Assembly (NCBI GenBank): GCA_036986135.1
Contig: BTQZ01000001.1
Span: 243,290 to 307,289 of the forward strand
Source of the DNA: JADFRG01 sp036986135
GTDB taxonomy: Bacteria > Chloroflexota > Anaerolineae > Anaerolineales > E44-bin32
Length of the DNA stretch: 64,000 bases
Direction of reading: 5' to 3'
The position numbers and the translations under genes are program-made. The notes under the pieces are model-generated. The model was not told the DNA's origin and made no database searches. It saw only the letters and a program-made list of their open reading frames with translations. Positions within the stretch are counted from its first letter, which is position 1, and every line of letters begins with the position of its first letter. This document shows positions 25,982-35,128 of the stretch, piece by piece.

Positions 25982-26207
25982 TATTCAAATTCTCCTATGA
26001 AACCGGGGGATCGTATCGCAGCCAAAGGGCCAAGTCAATAGCGTCCCCGCGCATCGCCGGATTAGCGACGCGTGGCGGAAACGGTAGGCGTATGGGCGGT
26101 CCTTTTATTGTGGGGAAATTGTAGGGAATGCGGATGCGGGGCGGCAAGGCCTTCGGTTAGGATCGAATTTGCTCTGTGTTGATCTTATCAGCGCTCCCTG
26201 CGGGAGG

Positions 26208-26396
26208 TTACTTACGGCGCCAAGAACGAACCAGAACAATGCCGGAGATCACCGCCAAAAAACCGGCAACCGCCCAAAAGGCCTGCCCGGTCATGAAGCT
26301 TCCGGGCAGGACGCCAATCCCCTGGAAGAACCAGACCGCTCCAACAAGAATAAGCAAGACCCCGAAAACACCCGTGATGGTCTTCACCTGCTGCAA
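26208..26396 (-). CDS. Small two-helix membrane protein
   Basis: A 62-residue protein with two hydrophobic helices (about 8-26 and 38-56) joined by a short loop (GVLPGSFMTGQ) and ending in a positive tail (RSWRRK), so the C-terminus is likely cytoplasmic. The start is TTG at 26396, 5 nt after a GGAG, and it begins 12 bp after the stop of the acyl-CoA ligase gene, so it is probably the last gene of that operon. Proteins of this appearance are widespread but uncharacterised. Confidence 0.7.
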   Translation of the reverse strand: MQQVKTITGVFGVLLILVGAVWFFQGIGVLPGSFMTGQAFWAVAGFLAVISGIVLVRSWRRK

Positions 26397-26408
26397 ATGG
26401 CTCCAGAG

Positions 26409-27905
26409 TCATCCATAGCTGGCCTTCACCTGCTCCCGATCCACCTCGCCAGATTCCGTTCGAGGTAGCGTCTCAACCAACTCAATCAGGCGCGGCTTTT
26501 TGAACGAGGCGATGCGGTCTGCCACCGCCTGCTGCACTGACTCCGCGCTTAGCTCGTCGCCTGGGTTCAGCTCGACCACGGCCTTGACCGTCTCACCATA
26601 CTTCTCGTCTGGCACGCCGAACACGCAGACCGCGGCCACCTCCGGCAGATCGAGAATCACGCGTTCGACCTCCGCTGGATACACGTTTTCCCCACCTGAC
26701 TTGATGAGCTCCTTCTCCGGCTTGCGGCCCGCGTAGTACAGGTAGCCGTCATCATCGAAACGACCCAGGTCGCCGGTGTGGTGCCAGTCGTTTCGGCCGG
26801 CGAAGTCCGTGGCATCCGGATCCCGCCAATAGCCGGCGAAGACCAGCGGACCCTGCAGCACGATCTCGCCGGGCTGGCCGATGGGAACCTCCTTATCAAA
26901 ATCGTCGACCAGCCGGATGGTCGCCAGAGGCAAAGGCTTTCCTGCGGAACCCGGCCGCTCGTCGGCCGGTCCCATCGTAACTGCTCCACTGGTCTCGGAC
27001 TGACCGAAGCCGGTCCAGAAGCGGGCGCTTGTTTCCGCCTGCAGTTTCTGGATCGTTTCGGGGCTGTCGAGCCCAAACACCATCCGAAGTTTCTCCCACC
27101 TGGCCTCGCCGCGCGCCTGCAGCAACATCTCCAAAACCGGCGGAAAGTCCGCCATGAGGGTCACGCCGTGCTCATCCATCATCTGGGCCGAAAGGCTCGG
27201 ATCGAAGGCGGGTGTCACCACATTGGCGCCGCCCGCCGCGTTTGTCGCCAGGGAAAGCCCCAAACCGGTGATGTGATAGAGCGGTAATGCCGCCAGGTGC
27301 CGATCGGCGGGTGTCAACCCGATGGACTCGATGACCTGATTGTTCGCATGGAATAGATTGCTATGAGTAAGAATGGCGCCGCGCGGCACGCCGGCCACAG
27401 CGGCGGTGGAGATGATGACGAACGGGTCGCCGGGCGCGACCGCTGCCGGAGGTTGAGACGCGTCGGCATAGAACTCCGAGAGAGGGCGGAAGCCTTCGAC
27501 TGGCGTATCGCCGATCACAATCTTTGTATCTATCGTGCCCAGATCCAGGCCTTCTAGTTGAGCCACGTGCTCGACTCCTGCCAGCAGGCAGCTGGGGTCG
27601 GCCAGCTCCAGCACGGTGCCGACTTCTTCGGCGCTCAGTCGCCAGTTGATCGGATAGGCGATCATCCCGGTTTTGGCGCAAGCGCCATAGAGCTCGAGGT
27701 ATTCGAGCGAATTCTGAGCGAGTACACAGATCCGATCGCCGCGGTTAAGGCCGGCCTCCGATAGTCCGGCAGCCATACGGTCGACGCGTTCCAGAACTTC
27801 GCCATGCGTAAGGGATTTGTCTGGACTGGCGGCCGCCAGCTCGTTCCCATATTGGCGGGCGTTCTGTGTCAGGATCTCGTAAGTGGTCTGGAATTGTTCG
27901 GCCAT
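26409..27905 (-). CDS. AMP-forming acyl-CoA synthetase family protein with variant P-loop
   Basis: A protein of 498 residues of the ANL superfamily, expected to activate a carboxylic acid to acyl-AMP and then acyl-CoA. The core motifs GFGQSETSG, YWRDPDATDF, HTGDLGRFDDDGYLYYAGR and the C-terminal hinge-lysine region LPRTESGEVDREQVK are present. The phosphate-binding loop, usually YTSGTTGxPKG, is STAAVAGVPRGAIL here, lacking the Thr-Ser-Gly run; a subfamily with this change exists. ATG at 27905 is preferred over 27935 because GAGAG lies just before it and 27935 overlaps livF. It is the second ligase of the transporter operon, and the substrate is unknown. Confidence 0.85.
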   Translation of the reverse strand: MAEQFQTTYEILTQNARQYGNELAAASPDKSLTHGEVLERVDRMAAGLSEAGLNRGDRICVLAQNSLEYLELYGACAKTGMIAYPINWRLSAEEVGTVLELADPSCLLAGVEHVAQLEGLDLGTIDTKIVIGDTPVEGFRPLSEFYADASQPPAAVAPGDPFVIISTAAVAGVPRGAILTHSNLFHANNQVIESIGLTPADRHLAALPLYHITGLGLSLATNAAGGANVVTPAFDPSLSAQMMDEHGVTLMADFPPVLEMLLQARGEARWEKLRMVFGLDSPETIQKLQAETSARFWTGFGQSETSGAVTMGPADERPGSAGKPLPLATIRLVDDFDKEVPIGQPGEIVLQGPLVFAGYWRDPDATDFAGRNDWHHTGDLGRFDDDGYLYYAGRKPEKELIKSGGENVYPAEVERVILDLPEVAAVCVFGVPDEKYGETVKAVVELNPGDELSAESVQQAVADRIASFKKPRLIELVETLPRTESGEVDREQVKASYG

Positions 27906-27922
27906 GATTGAGCTCTCACCCA

Positions 27923-28717
27923 TCAACCCAGCCACCTCTTACGGCGGCGGTAATGCTTCACATCCCGATAGCTCTTCCGCTCACCGAGCTGCGTCAACCC
28001 AAGGTAAAACTCCCTGATGTCCTCGTTTTCCGCCAGTTCGTTGGCTTGACCATCGAGTACGACCCGCCCAGTTTCCATTACGTACGCATAGTCGGCAACG
28101 TCGAGGGCCACACGCGCATTCTGCTCCACCAGCAGGATCGGAATCCCTTCCTCATCCGTGATCTGGCGGATTACCTCAAAGATCTCACGCACCAGCAAGG
28201 GGGCCAGGCCCATGGAGGGTTCGTCCAGGAGCAGCAGCCGGGGTCGGGCCATCAGGCCACGCCCGATCACTAACATCTGCTGCTCACCACCCGATAAGTA
28301 CCCGCTGGTGCGTTTGCGCAGATCTCTCAGGGGTGGAAAGTAGTCATAAACCCTTTCCAAGTCCGCGGCAGACCTCCCTTTATCTCTGTTTGCCAGGGAT
28401 CCTGCGATGAGGTTCTCCTCCGCTGTAAGATGCTGGAAGAGGCGTCGGCCCTCGAGCACCTGCACGATTCCGAGACGAACGATGTCTTCCGCGGGCAATC
28501 GATCGATCCTCTTGCCTTCAAAGTCAATGCTGCCGCGCGTAACTTCGCCTTCCTGGCTGTGAAGCAGTCCGGAGATGGCCTTCAGCGTTGTGGACTTACC
28601 GGCGCCATTGGCGCCCAGGAGCGCCACGATCTTGCCTTCCGGCACCTCCAAAGATACCCCGCGCAACACCAGGATGACGTTGCCGTAGATGACTTCGATG
28701 TTGTTGAGACTCAGCAT
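27923..28717 (-). CDS. livF: ABC transporter ATP-binding protein, LivF type
   Basis: A 264-residue cytoplasmic ATPase of the branched-chain-amino-acid-type (HAAT) importers. It has Walker A GANGAGKST, Q-loop, signature LSGGEQQML and Walker B LLLLDEPSMGL, and the short C-terminus typical of LivF. The start at Met of MLSLNNIEVIYG is chosen because the ten residues upstream (from a GTG at 28747) have no counterpart in the family. It lies 66 bp after the binding-protein gene. The transported compound is unlikely to be just a branched-chain amino acid because two acyl-CoA ligases share the operon. Confidence 0.9.
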   Translation of the reverse strand: MLSLNNIEVIYGNVILVLRGVSLEVPEGKIVALLGANGAGKSTTLKAISGLLHSQEGEVTRGSIDFEGKRIDRLPAEDIVRLGIVQVLEGRRLFQHLTAEENLIAGSLANRDKGRSAADLERVYDYFPPLRDLRKRTSGYLSGGEQQMLVIGRGLMARPRLLLLDEPSMGLAPLLVREIFEVIRQITDEEGIPILLVEQNARVALDVADYAYVMETGRVVLDGQANELAENEDIREFYLGLTQLGERKSYRDVKHYRRRKRWLG

Positions 28718-28783
28718 GTTTAAGGATGCCGCGAGGGGCGAATCCACGAATGTGGGCTCGCCCCCAACAGCGCTGTTTCGCTA

Positions 28784-30127
28784 TTACGGTCGCAGGTCTG
28801 GCGCTTCCGTGAAGTCCTGCAGGATCACAAAAGCGTCCGGTCCACCCTGTATCTGTCGCATCTGCAGCAGACTGGGCGCTCGCCGACCGTTGGTGAAGTC
28901 GACTTCAACCAGACCGCCCAGGGCGTTGTAGCCCTCGATCTGGGCCAGTTGGTCGTAGATCGCTTGGCCGGTGAGGTTATCGAAGCCCACTTCCAGGATG
29001 GCGTTCTCGATCGCCAGCTTGGCGACATCCAAGAAGCCCTGGATCAACAGTCGGCCGATATTGTGCTCACCCGGCGTGCGCTCATTGGCGTCGAAGTTCT
29101 CCTGGGCGAACTGAATGGCTGGGTTGTCGGTCTCAGACCACCAGGCGAACGGGAACGGTGCGTAAAAGCCCACACCGTAAGCCGGGTCCGCCAGGAAGGC
29201 GAAGGTCCCGACATCCATGGCCCAGTTGTTGCCGCCCACCAGGAACTCACTCCGCAAGCCCAATGCATTCAGGTCATTGAGCAAGGCGGCGGGGCCGAAG
29301 GCAAGGGTGTTGGTATAGATCGCGTTGGCGCCGGCAGCCTGAGCGTTCAGGATGGCGGTTGTCGTGTCGGCGGTTGGGGAGAGATCAAAGAGCTCCTCGT
29401 GCACGATCTCGACTCCCAGGCTGTCCGCGTAGGCCCGGCTCTCGGCCGTGAGAGCACCCTCACCATAGGATCCCGGCCAACTCAGATAGGCAAGCTTGAC
29501 CTCATCGCCCGCGCCGGCCGGCTTGACATCCGCCCAGTTCTCGGTGATGTAGTCCAGGAAGAACCCGAACTGATCCGGATAGATCGGGGCACCGCCAAAG
29601 ATGTAGCCATCTGGAATCCCGTAGAAGGCCTCCGCGCTCAAGCCGGCACCGATGACTGGAATCTTATCTTCCGCGAGCCGCTGGTAAAGAGCTACTTCTT
29701 CCGGAGAACCGTACATCAGGAAAAGCAGCACGTTGTCGTCGGCGCCTGTGAACCGATCATAGGCCGCCACGGCCTCGTCCACCGATCCACCCGTGTCCGC
29801 AAACTTCATTTCGACAGTGGCCCCGAAGATCCCGCCGGTGTCATTGATGTACGCCACCATGTCGTTGGCGCCGTTCACCAAGGGCCCGGTGATGGAGGCA
29901 TAAGGTCCAGAGATGTCGCCGAAGTGATAGAGCGTGATGGTTTCACCGGTCAGGTCCGGAGGACCTTCATCCATCGGCTCCTCGGTCGGAGCGGGAGCCT
30001 CGGTCGGAGCGGGTGCTTCGGTCGCCTTTGGGGGCGGCGGAACGTCTGTGGGCTCTGCAGTGGCCTGCGCACACCCAGCCACCAAGAGCGCTAGGATCAC
30101 CAGGCCTGCAATAGTTAGTTTCCGCAT
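28784..30127 (-). CDS. HAAT-type ABC substrate-binding lipoprotein
   Basis: A 447-residue periplasmic-binding-protein type 1 (LivJ/AmiC-like), exported as a lipoprotein: signal peptide with lipobox LVAGC (Cys19), then an Ala/Pro/Thr/Glu-rich linker to about residue 55. The binding domain starts at ETITLYHFGDISGPYASITG, the usual opening of this family, and includes DTGGSVDEAVAAYDRF. GAGGAGG precedes the ATG. It provides the specificity of the importer; the ligand cannot be read from sequence, but relatives beside acyl-CoA ligases bind aromatic or aliphatic acids or amides. Confidence 0.9.
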   Translation of the reverse strand: MRKLTIAGLVILALLVAGCAQATAEPTDVPPPPKATEAPAPTEAPAPTEEPMDEGPPDLTGETITLYHFGDISGPYASITGPLVNGANDMVAYINDTGGIFGATVEMKFADTGGSVDEAVAAYDRFTGADDNVLLFLMYGSPEEVALYQRLAEDKIPVIGAGLSAEAFYGIPDGYIFGGAPIYPDQFGFFLDYITENWADVKPAGAGDEVKLAYLSWPGSYGEGALTAESRAYADSLGVEIVHEELFDLSPTADTTTAILNAQAAGANAIYTNTLAFGPAALLNDLNALGLRSEFLVGGNNWAMDVGTFAFLADPAYGVGFYAPFPFAWWSETDNPAIQFAQENFDANERTPGEHNIGRLLIQGFLDVAKLAIENAILEVGFDNLTGQAIYDQLAQIEGYNALGGLVEVDFTNGRRAPSLLQMRQIQGGPDAFVILQDFTEAPDLRP

Positions 30128-30241
30128 GTTGTTCTCCTCCTCTGTTTATCAGGTAGCGGATTGCAAGTTCGTCAAAAGCTTCGTCATATCCCAGGTTCTA
30201 ATGGAGCAGTCAGCCTCCTTTCGCATGTAAATTGGATTTCA

Positions 30242-31303
30242 CTAGTAGGAAAATGGCCTGAGCCTCCAAGAGGCCTTGATGGTCTGCCATCGGTGTGCCA
30301 ACCCGCGCGGTTCAAGGATAAGGAACAGCATCAACGTGAGCCCGAAGAAAAGCGGTTTGAATGCCTGCACAGCATAGCCTGCACTCCCCGGGAACAGCTG
30401 TACGAAGGCAGGCGCAAACACAGTGGCGCCCTCAGTCAGCAGCTGGACCACGATAGCGCCCAAGAATGGACCGAGCGAGGCACCCAGTCCGCCTACAACT
30501 AGCATTCCGAGAAGAACGATCGAGTCGACCAGATTGAAAGTTTCGGAGTTGATGTGCCGGAAATAATGCGCGGAAAGCGCTCCAGCCAAGCCTGCGTACA
30601 CCGCGGCCAGGAAGAACGCGATGAGTTTGTGGCGAAAGAGATTGACGCCTAGCAGTTCCGCTGCCAGATCATTGTCACGGACGGCCACGAATGCCCTGCC
30701 CAGCCGCGATCGGGCGATGTTGTGAGCAACTATGGTGGTGATGAGCAGCACTGTGGCAGTCAGCAAAATATAGCTGTCGGGATCGTCAAACCGAATTCCA
30801 AACAGAACCGGCACTTCGACGATCAGACCTTGAGCTCCGTTTAGGATATCAGGAAAGGCGTGTCGCAAGAACCAGGGGATGATGAATTGGGCTGCCAACG
30901 TCGCCATCGCCAGATAGAAGCCCTTGACCCGCAATGATGGAAGCCCAAAGAACAGTCCCACCAGGCCTGCTCCAAGACCAGCCAGCGGAAGAGCGAGCAC
31001 AATGGACACGCCGAGATTTCCTACCAGCAAGGCCGAGATGTATCCGCCCACCATCATGAAGGCCGCCTGGCCGAGCGAGATTTGACCGGTGTAGCCAATC
31101 AGCAGATTCAACCCCTGAACGGAGATGATGGCGATCCCGATGCGGTTTGCCAACGCTACGGTGCTGCGGTTGGCATAGAGCGGCATGGTGTAGAGCGCAA
31201 CAATGGAGATGGCCAGCAGGACCCACTGCCATCTACGGCGGATAGTAGCCATATCGTAGGCATAACTGGTATCGAACTCGCCCGCAGGTCGCAGCACAGC
31301 CAC
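30242..31303 (-). CDS. livM: ABC transporter permease, LivM type
   Basis: A 353-residue inner-membrane permease of the HAAT family with about nine hydrophobic helices. Characteristic segments are LNLLIGYTGQISLGQAAFMMVGGY, the GLPSLRVKGFYLAMATLA block and AVRDNDLAAELLGVNLFRHKL, which contains the coupling helix contacting the ATPases. Start GTG at 31303, 3 bp after the livH stop. The downstream gap to the binding-protein gene is 114 bp, the largest within the operon. It pairs with LivH to form the translocation path. Confidence 0.92.
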   Translation of the reverse strand: MAVLRPAGEFDTSYAYDMATIRRRWQWVLLAISIVALYTMPLYANRSTVALANRIGIAIISVQGLNLLIGYTGQISLGQAAFMMVGGYISALLVGNLGVSIVLALPLAGLGAGLVGLFFGLPSLRVKGFYLAMATLAAQFIIPWFLRHAFPDILNGAQGLIVEVPVLFGIRFDDPDSYILLTATVLLITTIVAHNIARSRLGRAFVAVRDNDLAAELLGVNLFRHKLIAFFLAAVYAGLAGALSAHYFRHINSETFNLVDSIVLLGMLVVGGLGASLGPFLGAIVVQLLTEGATVFAPAFVQLFPGSAGYAVQAFKPLFFGLTLMLFLILEPRGLAHRWQTIKASWRLRPFSY

Positions 31304-31306
31304 CGG

Positions 31307-32227
31307 CTATATCCTTTCGATCCGTCGTTGCCCGAAGATCCCCTCCGGGCGGATCAAGAGCACGATTAGCAGAACGATGTAGGGCATGATCTCTGACATG
31401 TCTCGGATCCAGGGCTCGGTCGAGGCCTTGGTGAGTCCGACCGATGCCCCGATGATCAACCCTCCCACGATCGTGCCGGGTATGGAGTCGAGGCCTCCCA
31501 GCAGCACGGTCGCGAAAGCAGACAGGACCACCAGAGACAAACTCATGTCCAGCCCGCTTGAGGTGGCTAACAACACGCCGGCGACGGTGGCGACCATGGC
31601 CGCCATTGCCCATGAGGCTCCGAATATTCTACGGATGCGCAGACCAACGCTTTGCGCCAACTCGTGATCCTCGGAAGTTGCCCGCATCGCTAGACCGGCG
31701 CGGCTAAATCGAAAGAGGGCACCGATAAGCACGACCGCCAGGATCGCGACTATAAAAGACCACACCAAGTTCTGTTTGAGGATGACCGTGATCTGATTGT
31801 CGTTGAAATAGAAGGGCGTCGGTATTCGGTAGGGATTCTCGGTTGAGAACAGATGTGGGAAGTTCCTCTGCGTGCCTCCGAATAACAGCAGCGCTACGCC
31901 TTGCAGGAATTCACCAAGCCCAAGCGTCATCAGTATGATTGCAAAAAGCGGCTGTCCCGTCATCGGACGCAGCGCTAATCTCTCGATAAGCAGACCCAGC
32001 AGGGCAGCAAGTACCAGTGCGAGCAGAATTGAGATTGCGATCGGCCATTCCAATTCTAGAGCGAAATACCATGTGAACAGGGCGCCAAGAAGCAGGAGCT
32101 GACCCTGGGCAAAATTGAAGATATAGGTGGCTTTGTAGATGAGCACAATCCCCAGGGCGATCAGCGCGATCGGGCCCCCGGCCATTAGCCCCGCAAGACC
32201 GAACTGGGGGACCAATTGCCAGTTCAT
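31307..32227 (-). CDS. livH: ABC transporter permease, LivH type
   Basis: A 306-residue inner-membrane permease with about eight hydrophobic helices. LivH landmarks are GLMAGGPIALIALGIVLIYKAT at the N-terminus, MRATSEDHELAQSVGLRI (the coupling loop) and VLLGGLDSIPGTIVGGLIIG. The ATG at 32227 overlaps the stop of the upstream ligase gene (ATGA), so translation is coupled: the ligase and the permease are meant to be made together. Confidence 0.93.
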   Translation of the reverse strand: MNWQLVPQFGLAGLMAGGPIALIALGIVLIYKATYIFNFAQGQLLLLGALFTWYFALELEWPIAISILLALVLAALLGLLIERLALRPMTGQPLFAIILMTLGLGEFLQGVALLLFGGTQRNFPHLFSTENPYRIPTPFYFNDNQITVILKQNLVWSFIVAILAVVLIGALFRFSRAGLAMRATSEDHELAQSVGLRIRRIFGASWAMAAMVATVAGVLLATSSGLDMSLSLVVLSAFATVLLGGLDSIPGTIVGGLIIGASVGLTKASTEPWIRDMSEIMPYIVLLIVLLIRPEGIFGQRRIERI

Positions 32228-34158
32228 GCCGCGCCATTCTCCAACGACTCGATTCGCAACGTGGAATCGATCTTTCCTTCTCGCCCGTCTTGGTATTTCA
32301 CGACATCGCTGATCTGCAGCTCTGTCTCACCAGAGTAGAGCGAGTCGATGACCTCGGAGTAGCGCTCGAACAGAAATCTTCGTCGCAGCTTGCGAGTACG
32401 GGTCATTTCACCTTCGTCGGCGTCAAACTCCTTATGCAGCAGGACAAACTTGCGCACGCGCCCGGATTCGGGCAAGGTCCGGTTCACCTCTTCGACGTCC
32501 TGGCGGATAAGCTCGTACACTTCCGGCTTCTGCGAGAGGTCGGTAAAGGTGGTATACGGGACTCCTTGCTTTTCGGCCCAGCGGCCTACATTCTCAAAGT
32601 CGACCGTAATGATGGCGGCGACGTAATTGCGCCGCGTATCTCCGATAGTGAGCGCGTGGCTGATGTACGGGCTGAACTTGAGCCGTCCTTCGATGAACTG
32701 TGGTGAATATTTCTCGCCACTGCTAAGCTCGATCATGTCCTTGAGACGATCTAGATAGATGAGGTGGCCATCCTCATCTATATGGCCGGCATCCCCGGTG
32801 CGGAGCCACGATGTATTCTGCGAATCAATATATAGAGCGGCATTCGTCTGGTCTGAATCCTTGTGGTAACCCTGGAAGAGACCGGGGCCCGAAAGCAGGA
32901 TCTCACCATCTTCGGAGATGGCGCAATGCGATTCTGGGATGGGCTCGCCAACCGAGGCGAACTTGACATCCTCGCGCCGGTGCAGCAGCGCGCCTCCAGT
33001 GACTTCGGTTGAACCGTAGATTTGCCGCAAGGGTAGTCCTAGAGCGCGGAAGAACCGGATAACGTCCGGGCTGAGCGCGGCGCCCGTCGTATAGGCGTCT
33101 CGGGCCTTGTGCAGCCCGAATTGGCTCAGCAACGGCTTGAACACCGCGCGGTTGCCGATCCATCTCAAGGCACGCCACCCAAGCGGCACTTCTTTGTGCT
33201 GAAACTCAAACTCGGCCGCGCGATAGCCGACGGGAAGAAAGAGATCGTAGAGCGCACGATTGAGCCAGTTGCTGTCCAAGATGCGTGCGCGGATGGTCGC
33301 GACCAGCGTCTCCCAAAGCCGAGAGTTGTAGAGAAGCTGGTCTGGTGCGATCTCACGAATATTCTCGCGCACGGTCTCCGGGCTTTCGGCGAAATTCAGG
33401 ATGACGCCATTGACGACGTGCGGAGAGATATCCAGCGCGGCCCCCGCGATCCAGGCCAACGGCAGAAACGAGACGTGGTCGTCTGTGTCGCGGAGCGGGT
33501 CGATTTCACCGAAGGCTTGAACGGCATAAACGAAGTTTGAATGACTGATGACCGCTCCCTTGGGAAGCCCGGTCGTACCAGATGTGTAACAGAACATGGC
33601 CGGATCGCTGCCCGTGCCCGCCTCGATCATGGCCTCGAAGCGCTCGTCCGGATCGCCGAGCGATGAGTCCCACTGACCCTGCACGTCCCGGAAGTCCATG
33701 AGCCAGGGATCGTCGTAGCCCCACATACCGCGGTTGTCCCAATAGATCACCTTTTTCACGAGCGGGAGCTCGTCTTTGACGTCGAGCAGCTTGTCGCACT
33801 GCTCTTGATCGCCTGCTACGACGAATGTGGCGTCACAATGCTCCACCACGTACGCCGCCTCGGGAGGAGTTACGTCGGTGAATAGGCCTACCACGGCGCC
33901 ACCAGCTGCCATCACGCCGAACGCTGCCCACAAGTATTCGCGGTCGTTATCCCCGATGATCGCTACTCGGTCGCCGCGCTTGAGACCCATGGATACCAGC
34001 CCCAAACTGAAGTCGCGTACCTGCAGGTAGGACTCATCCCAGGTGATGCTCTGCCAAATGCCAAAGTCTTTCTGGCGCAGGGCGACCTTGCTGGTTCCGC
34101 TATAGCTGTGGACCTTTTCGAGCCAGTGTTGAGCCAGCGTTTCAGTAGGTTTGATCAA
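32224..34158 (-). CDS. Long-chain-type acyl-CoA synthetase (AMP-forming)
   Basis: A 644-residue ANL enzyme of the long FAA1/FadD15 type. P-loop YTSGTTGLPKGAVISH and the A5 segment QIYGSTEVTGG are intact, followed by LRTGDAGHIDEDGHLIYLDR. The C-terminal domain carries DLSQKPEVYELIRQDVEEVN and the region TRKLRRRF with the late lysine. It should produce an acyl-CoA from a hydrophobic or aromatic acid, ATP and CoA. Start TTG at 34158 overlaps the livG stop (TTGA) and its end overlaps the livH start, so it is locked between two transporter genes. This suggests import and activation of the same substrate. Confidence 0.9.
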   Translation of the reverse strand: MIKPTETLAQHWLEKVHSYSGTSKVALRQKDFGIWQSITWDESYLQVRDFSLGLVSMGLKRGDRVAIIGDNDREYLWAAFGVMAAGGAVVGLFTDVTPPEAAYVVEHCDATFVVAGDQEQCDKLLDVKDELPLVKKVIYWDNRGMWGYDDPWLMDFRDVQGQWDSSLGDPDERFEAMIEAGTGSDPAMFCYTSGTTGLPKGAVISHSNFVYAVQAFGEIDPLRDTDDHVSFLPLAWIAGAALDISPHVVNGVILNFAESPETVRENIREIAPDQLLYNSRLWETLVATIRARILDSNWLNRALYDLFLPVGYRAAEFEFQHKEVPLGWRALRWIGNRAVFKPLLSQFGLHKARDAYTTGAALSPDVIRFFRALGLPLRQIYGSTEVTGGALLHRREDVKFASVGEPIPESHCAISEDGEILLSGPGLFQGYHKDSDQTNAALYIDSQNTSWLRTGDAGHIDEDGHLIYLDRLKDMIELSSGEKYSPQFIEGRLKFSPYISHALTIGDTRRNYVAAIITVDFENVGRWAEKQGVPYTTFTDLSQKPEVYELIRQDVEEVNRTLPESGRVRKFVLLHKEFDADEGEMTRTRKLRRRFLFERYSEVIDSLYSGETELQISDVVKYQDGREGKIDSTLRIESLENGAA

Positions 34159-34925
34159 TGCGCCTCTCCCAGGTAAGCCTTGATCACCTGCGGGTTGTTG
34201 CGGATATCCGAAGGAGGGCCTTCGGCGATTTTCTCGCCGAAGTCCAGTACGACCACCCGGTCCGCGATGTCCATTACCAGGCCCATATCGTGCTCGATCA
34301 GCATGATGGTGGTGCCCTTCAACTCATGCACATCGAGGATGAAGCGCGCCATGTCCTCCTTCTCCTCGACGTTCATACCCGTCATCGGCTCGTCAAGGAG
34401 CATCAAGGTCGGCTCCATAGCCAGCGCCCTTCCAAGCTCCACCCGCTTGCGGAGTCCATAAGGAAGCGCACCGACCACGGCCTTGCGAATGGCTTCGATC
34501 TCAAGGAAGTCGATGATTTCCTCTACCGCGTGTCGGTGCTGAATGTCTTCCTTGTGGCCGAACCCCCAATAGATCATGGATCCGAGCATCCCCGTATGCA
34601 TATGGATGTGGCGGGCCGCCATCAAGTTATCGAGTGTGGTTAGCCCGCTGTAAAGAGCTGGATTCTGGAAGGTACGTGCAATTCCAAGGGTAGGGACCTT
34701 GTGCGCAGGGATGCTGGAGATTTCTTGATCCTGAAAGATGATCTCGCCGCTGTCCAGCCGATAAAAGCCATTGATGGCATTGAGCAGCGAGGTCTTGCCG
34801 GCGCCGTTGGGCCCGATGATGGCGAGGATTTCGCCCTCGGCGACATCGAAACCGACTTCCTTGAGCGCATGGATGCCTCCAAAGCTCAGGCTAGCTTTGT
34901 GTAGGCGGAGGTGGCTTGGACTCAT
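34155..34925 (-). CDS. livG: ABC transporter ATP-binding protein, LivG type
   Basis: A 256-residue ATPase, first gene of the importer operon. Walker A GPNGAGKTS, Walker B LMLLDEPMTGM and the LivG-specific insert between them (ARHIHMHTGMLGSMIYWGFG) are present. The signature motif reads LPYGLRKRVELGRAL, in place of the usual LSYGxQR. The C-terminus IAEGPPSDIRNNPQVIKAYLG is typical of LivG. The leader of the operon lies in 34926-35002, next to a strong inverted repeat. Confidence 0.92.
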   Translation of the reverse strand: MSPSHLRLHKASLSFGGIHALKEVGFDVAEGEILAIIGPNGAGKTSLLNAINGFYRLDSGEIIFQDQEISSIPAHKVPTLGIARTFQNPALYSGLTTLDNLMAARHIHMHTGMLGSMIYWGFGHKEDIQHRHAVEEIIDFLEIEAIRKAVVGALPYGLRKRVELGRALAMEPTLMLLDEPMTGMNVEEKEDMARFILDVHELKGTTIMLIEHDMGLVMDIADRVVVLDFGEKIAEGPPSDIRNNPQVIKAYLGEAH

Positions 34926-35002
34926 AGATGACGGATGAAAGATGGTTTCAAATTACCTCTCTAGTGATTCAGGTAGCGCCCCTGAGCCAGACGCCTAGGA
35001 CG

Positions 35003-35029
35003 GAATTCCCGTGTCAGAAGCGGGAATTC
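35003..35029. repeat. Perfect 9-bp inverted repeat upstream of livG
   Basis: GAATTCCCG (35003-35011) and CGGGAATTC (35021-35029) around a 9-nt loop, in the 203-bp space between the divergent livG and AlkZ-related genes. It could be an operator for a dimeric regulator or an RNA hairpin in the livG leader. No regulator gene is adjacent. Confidence 0.5.
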
Positions 35030-35128
35030 GCTGGATCGGTAGGATGAAGACCCCAATCGTACCAGAAGCGAACGCAAGGTTCGCTACAACAAGGGCCTTG
35101 TGGGTATTAACCCTGAAGGGAGGAATAG

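Noticed and set aside
28949..30094. 381-codon plus-strand frame opposite the binding-protein gene
   Set aside because: Antisense shadow of a well-supported lipoprotein gene; no domain recognised.
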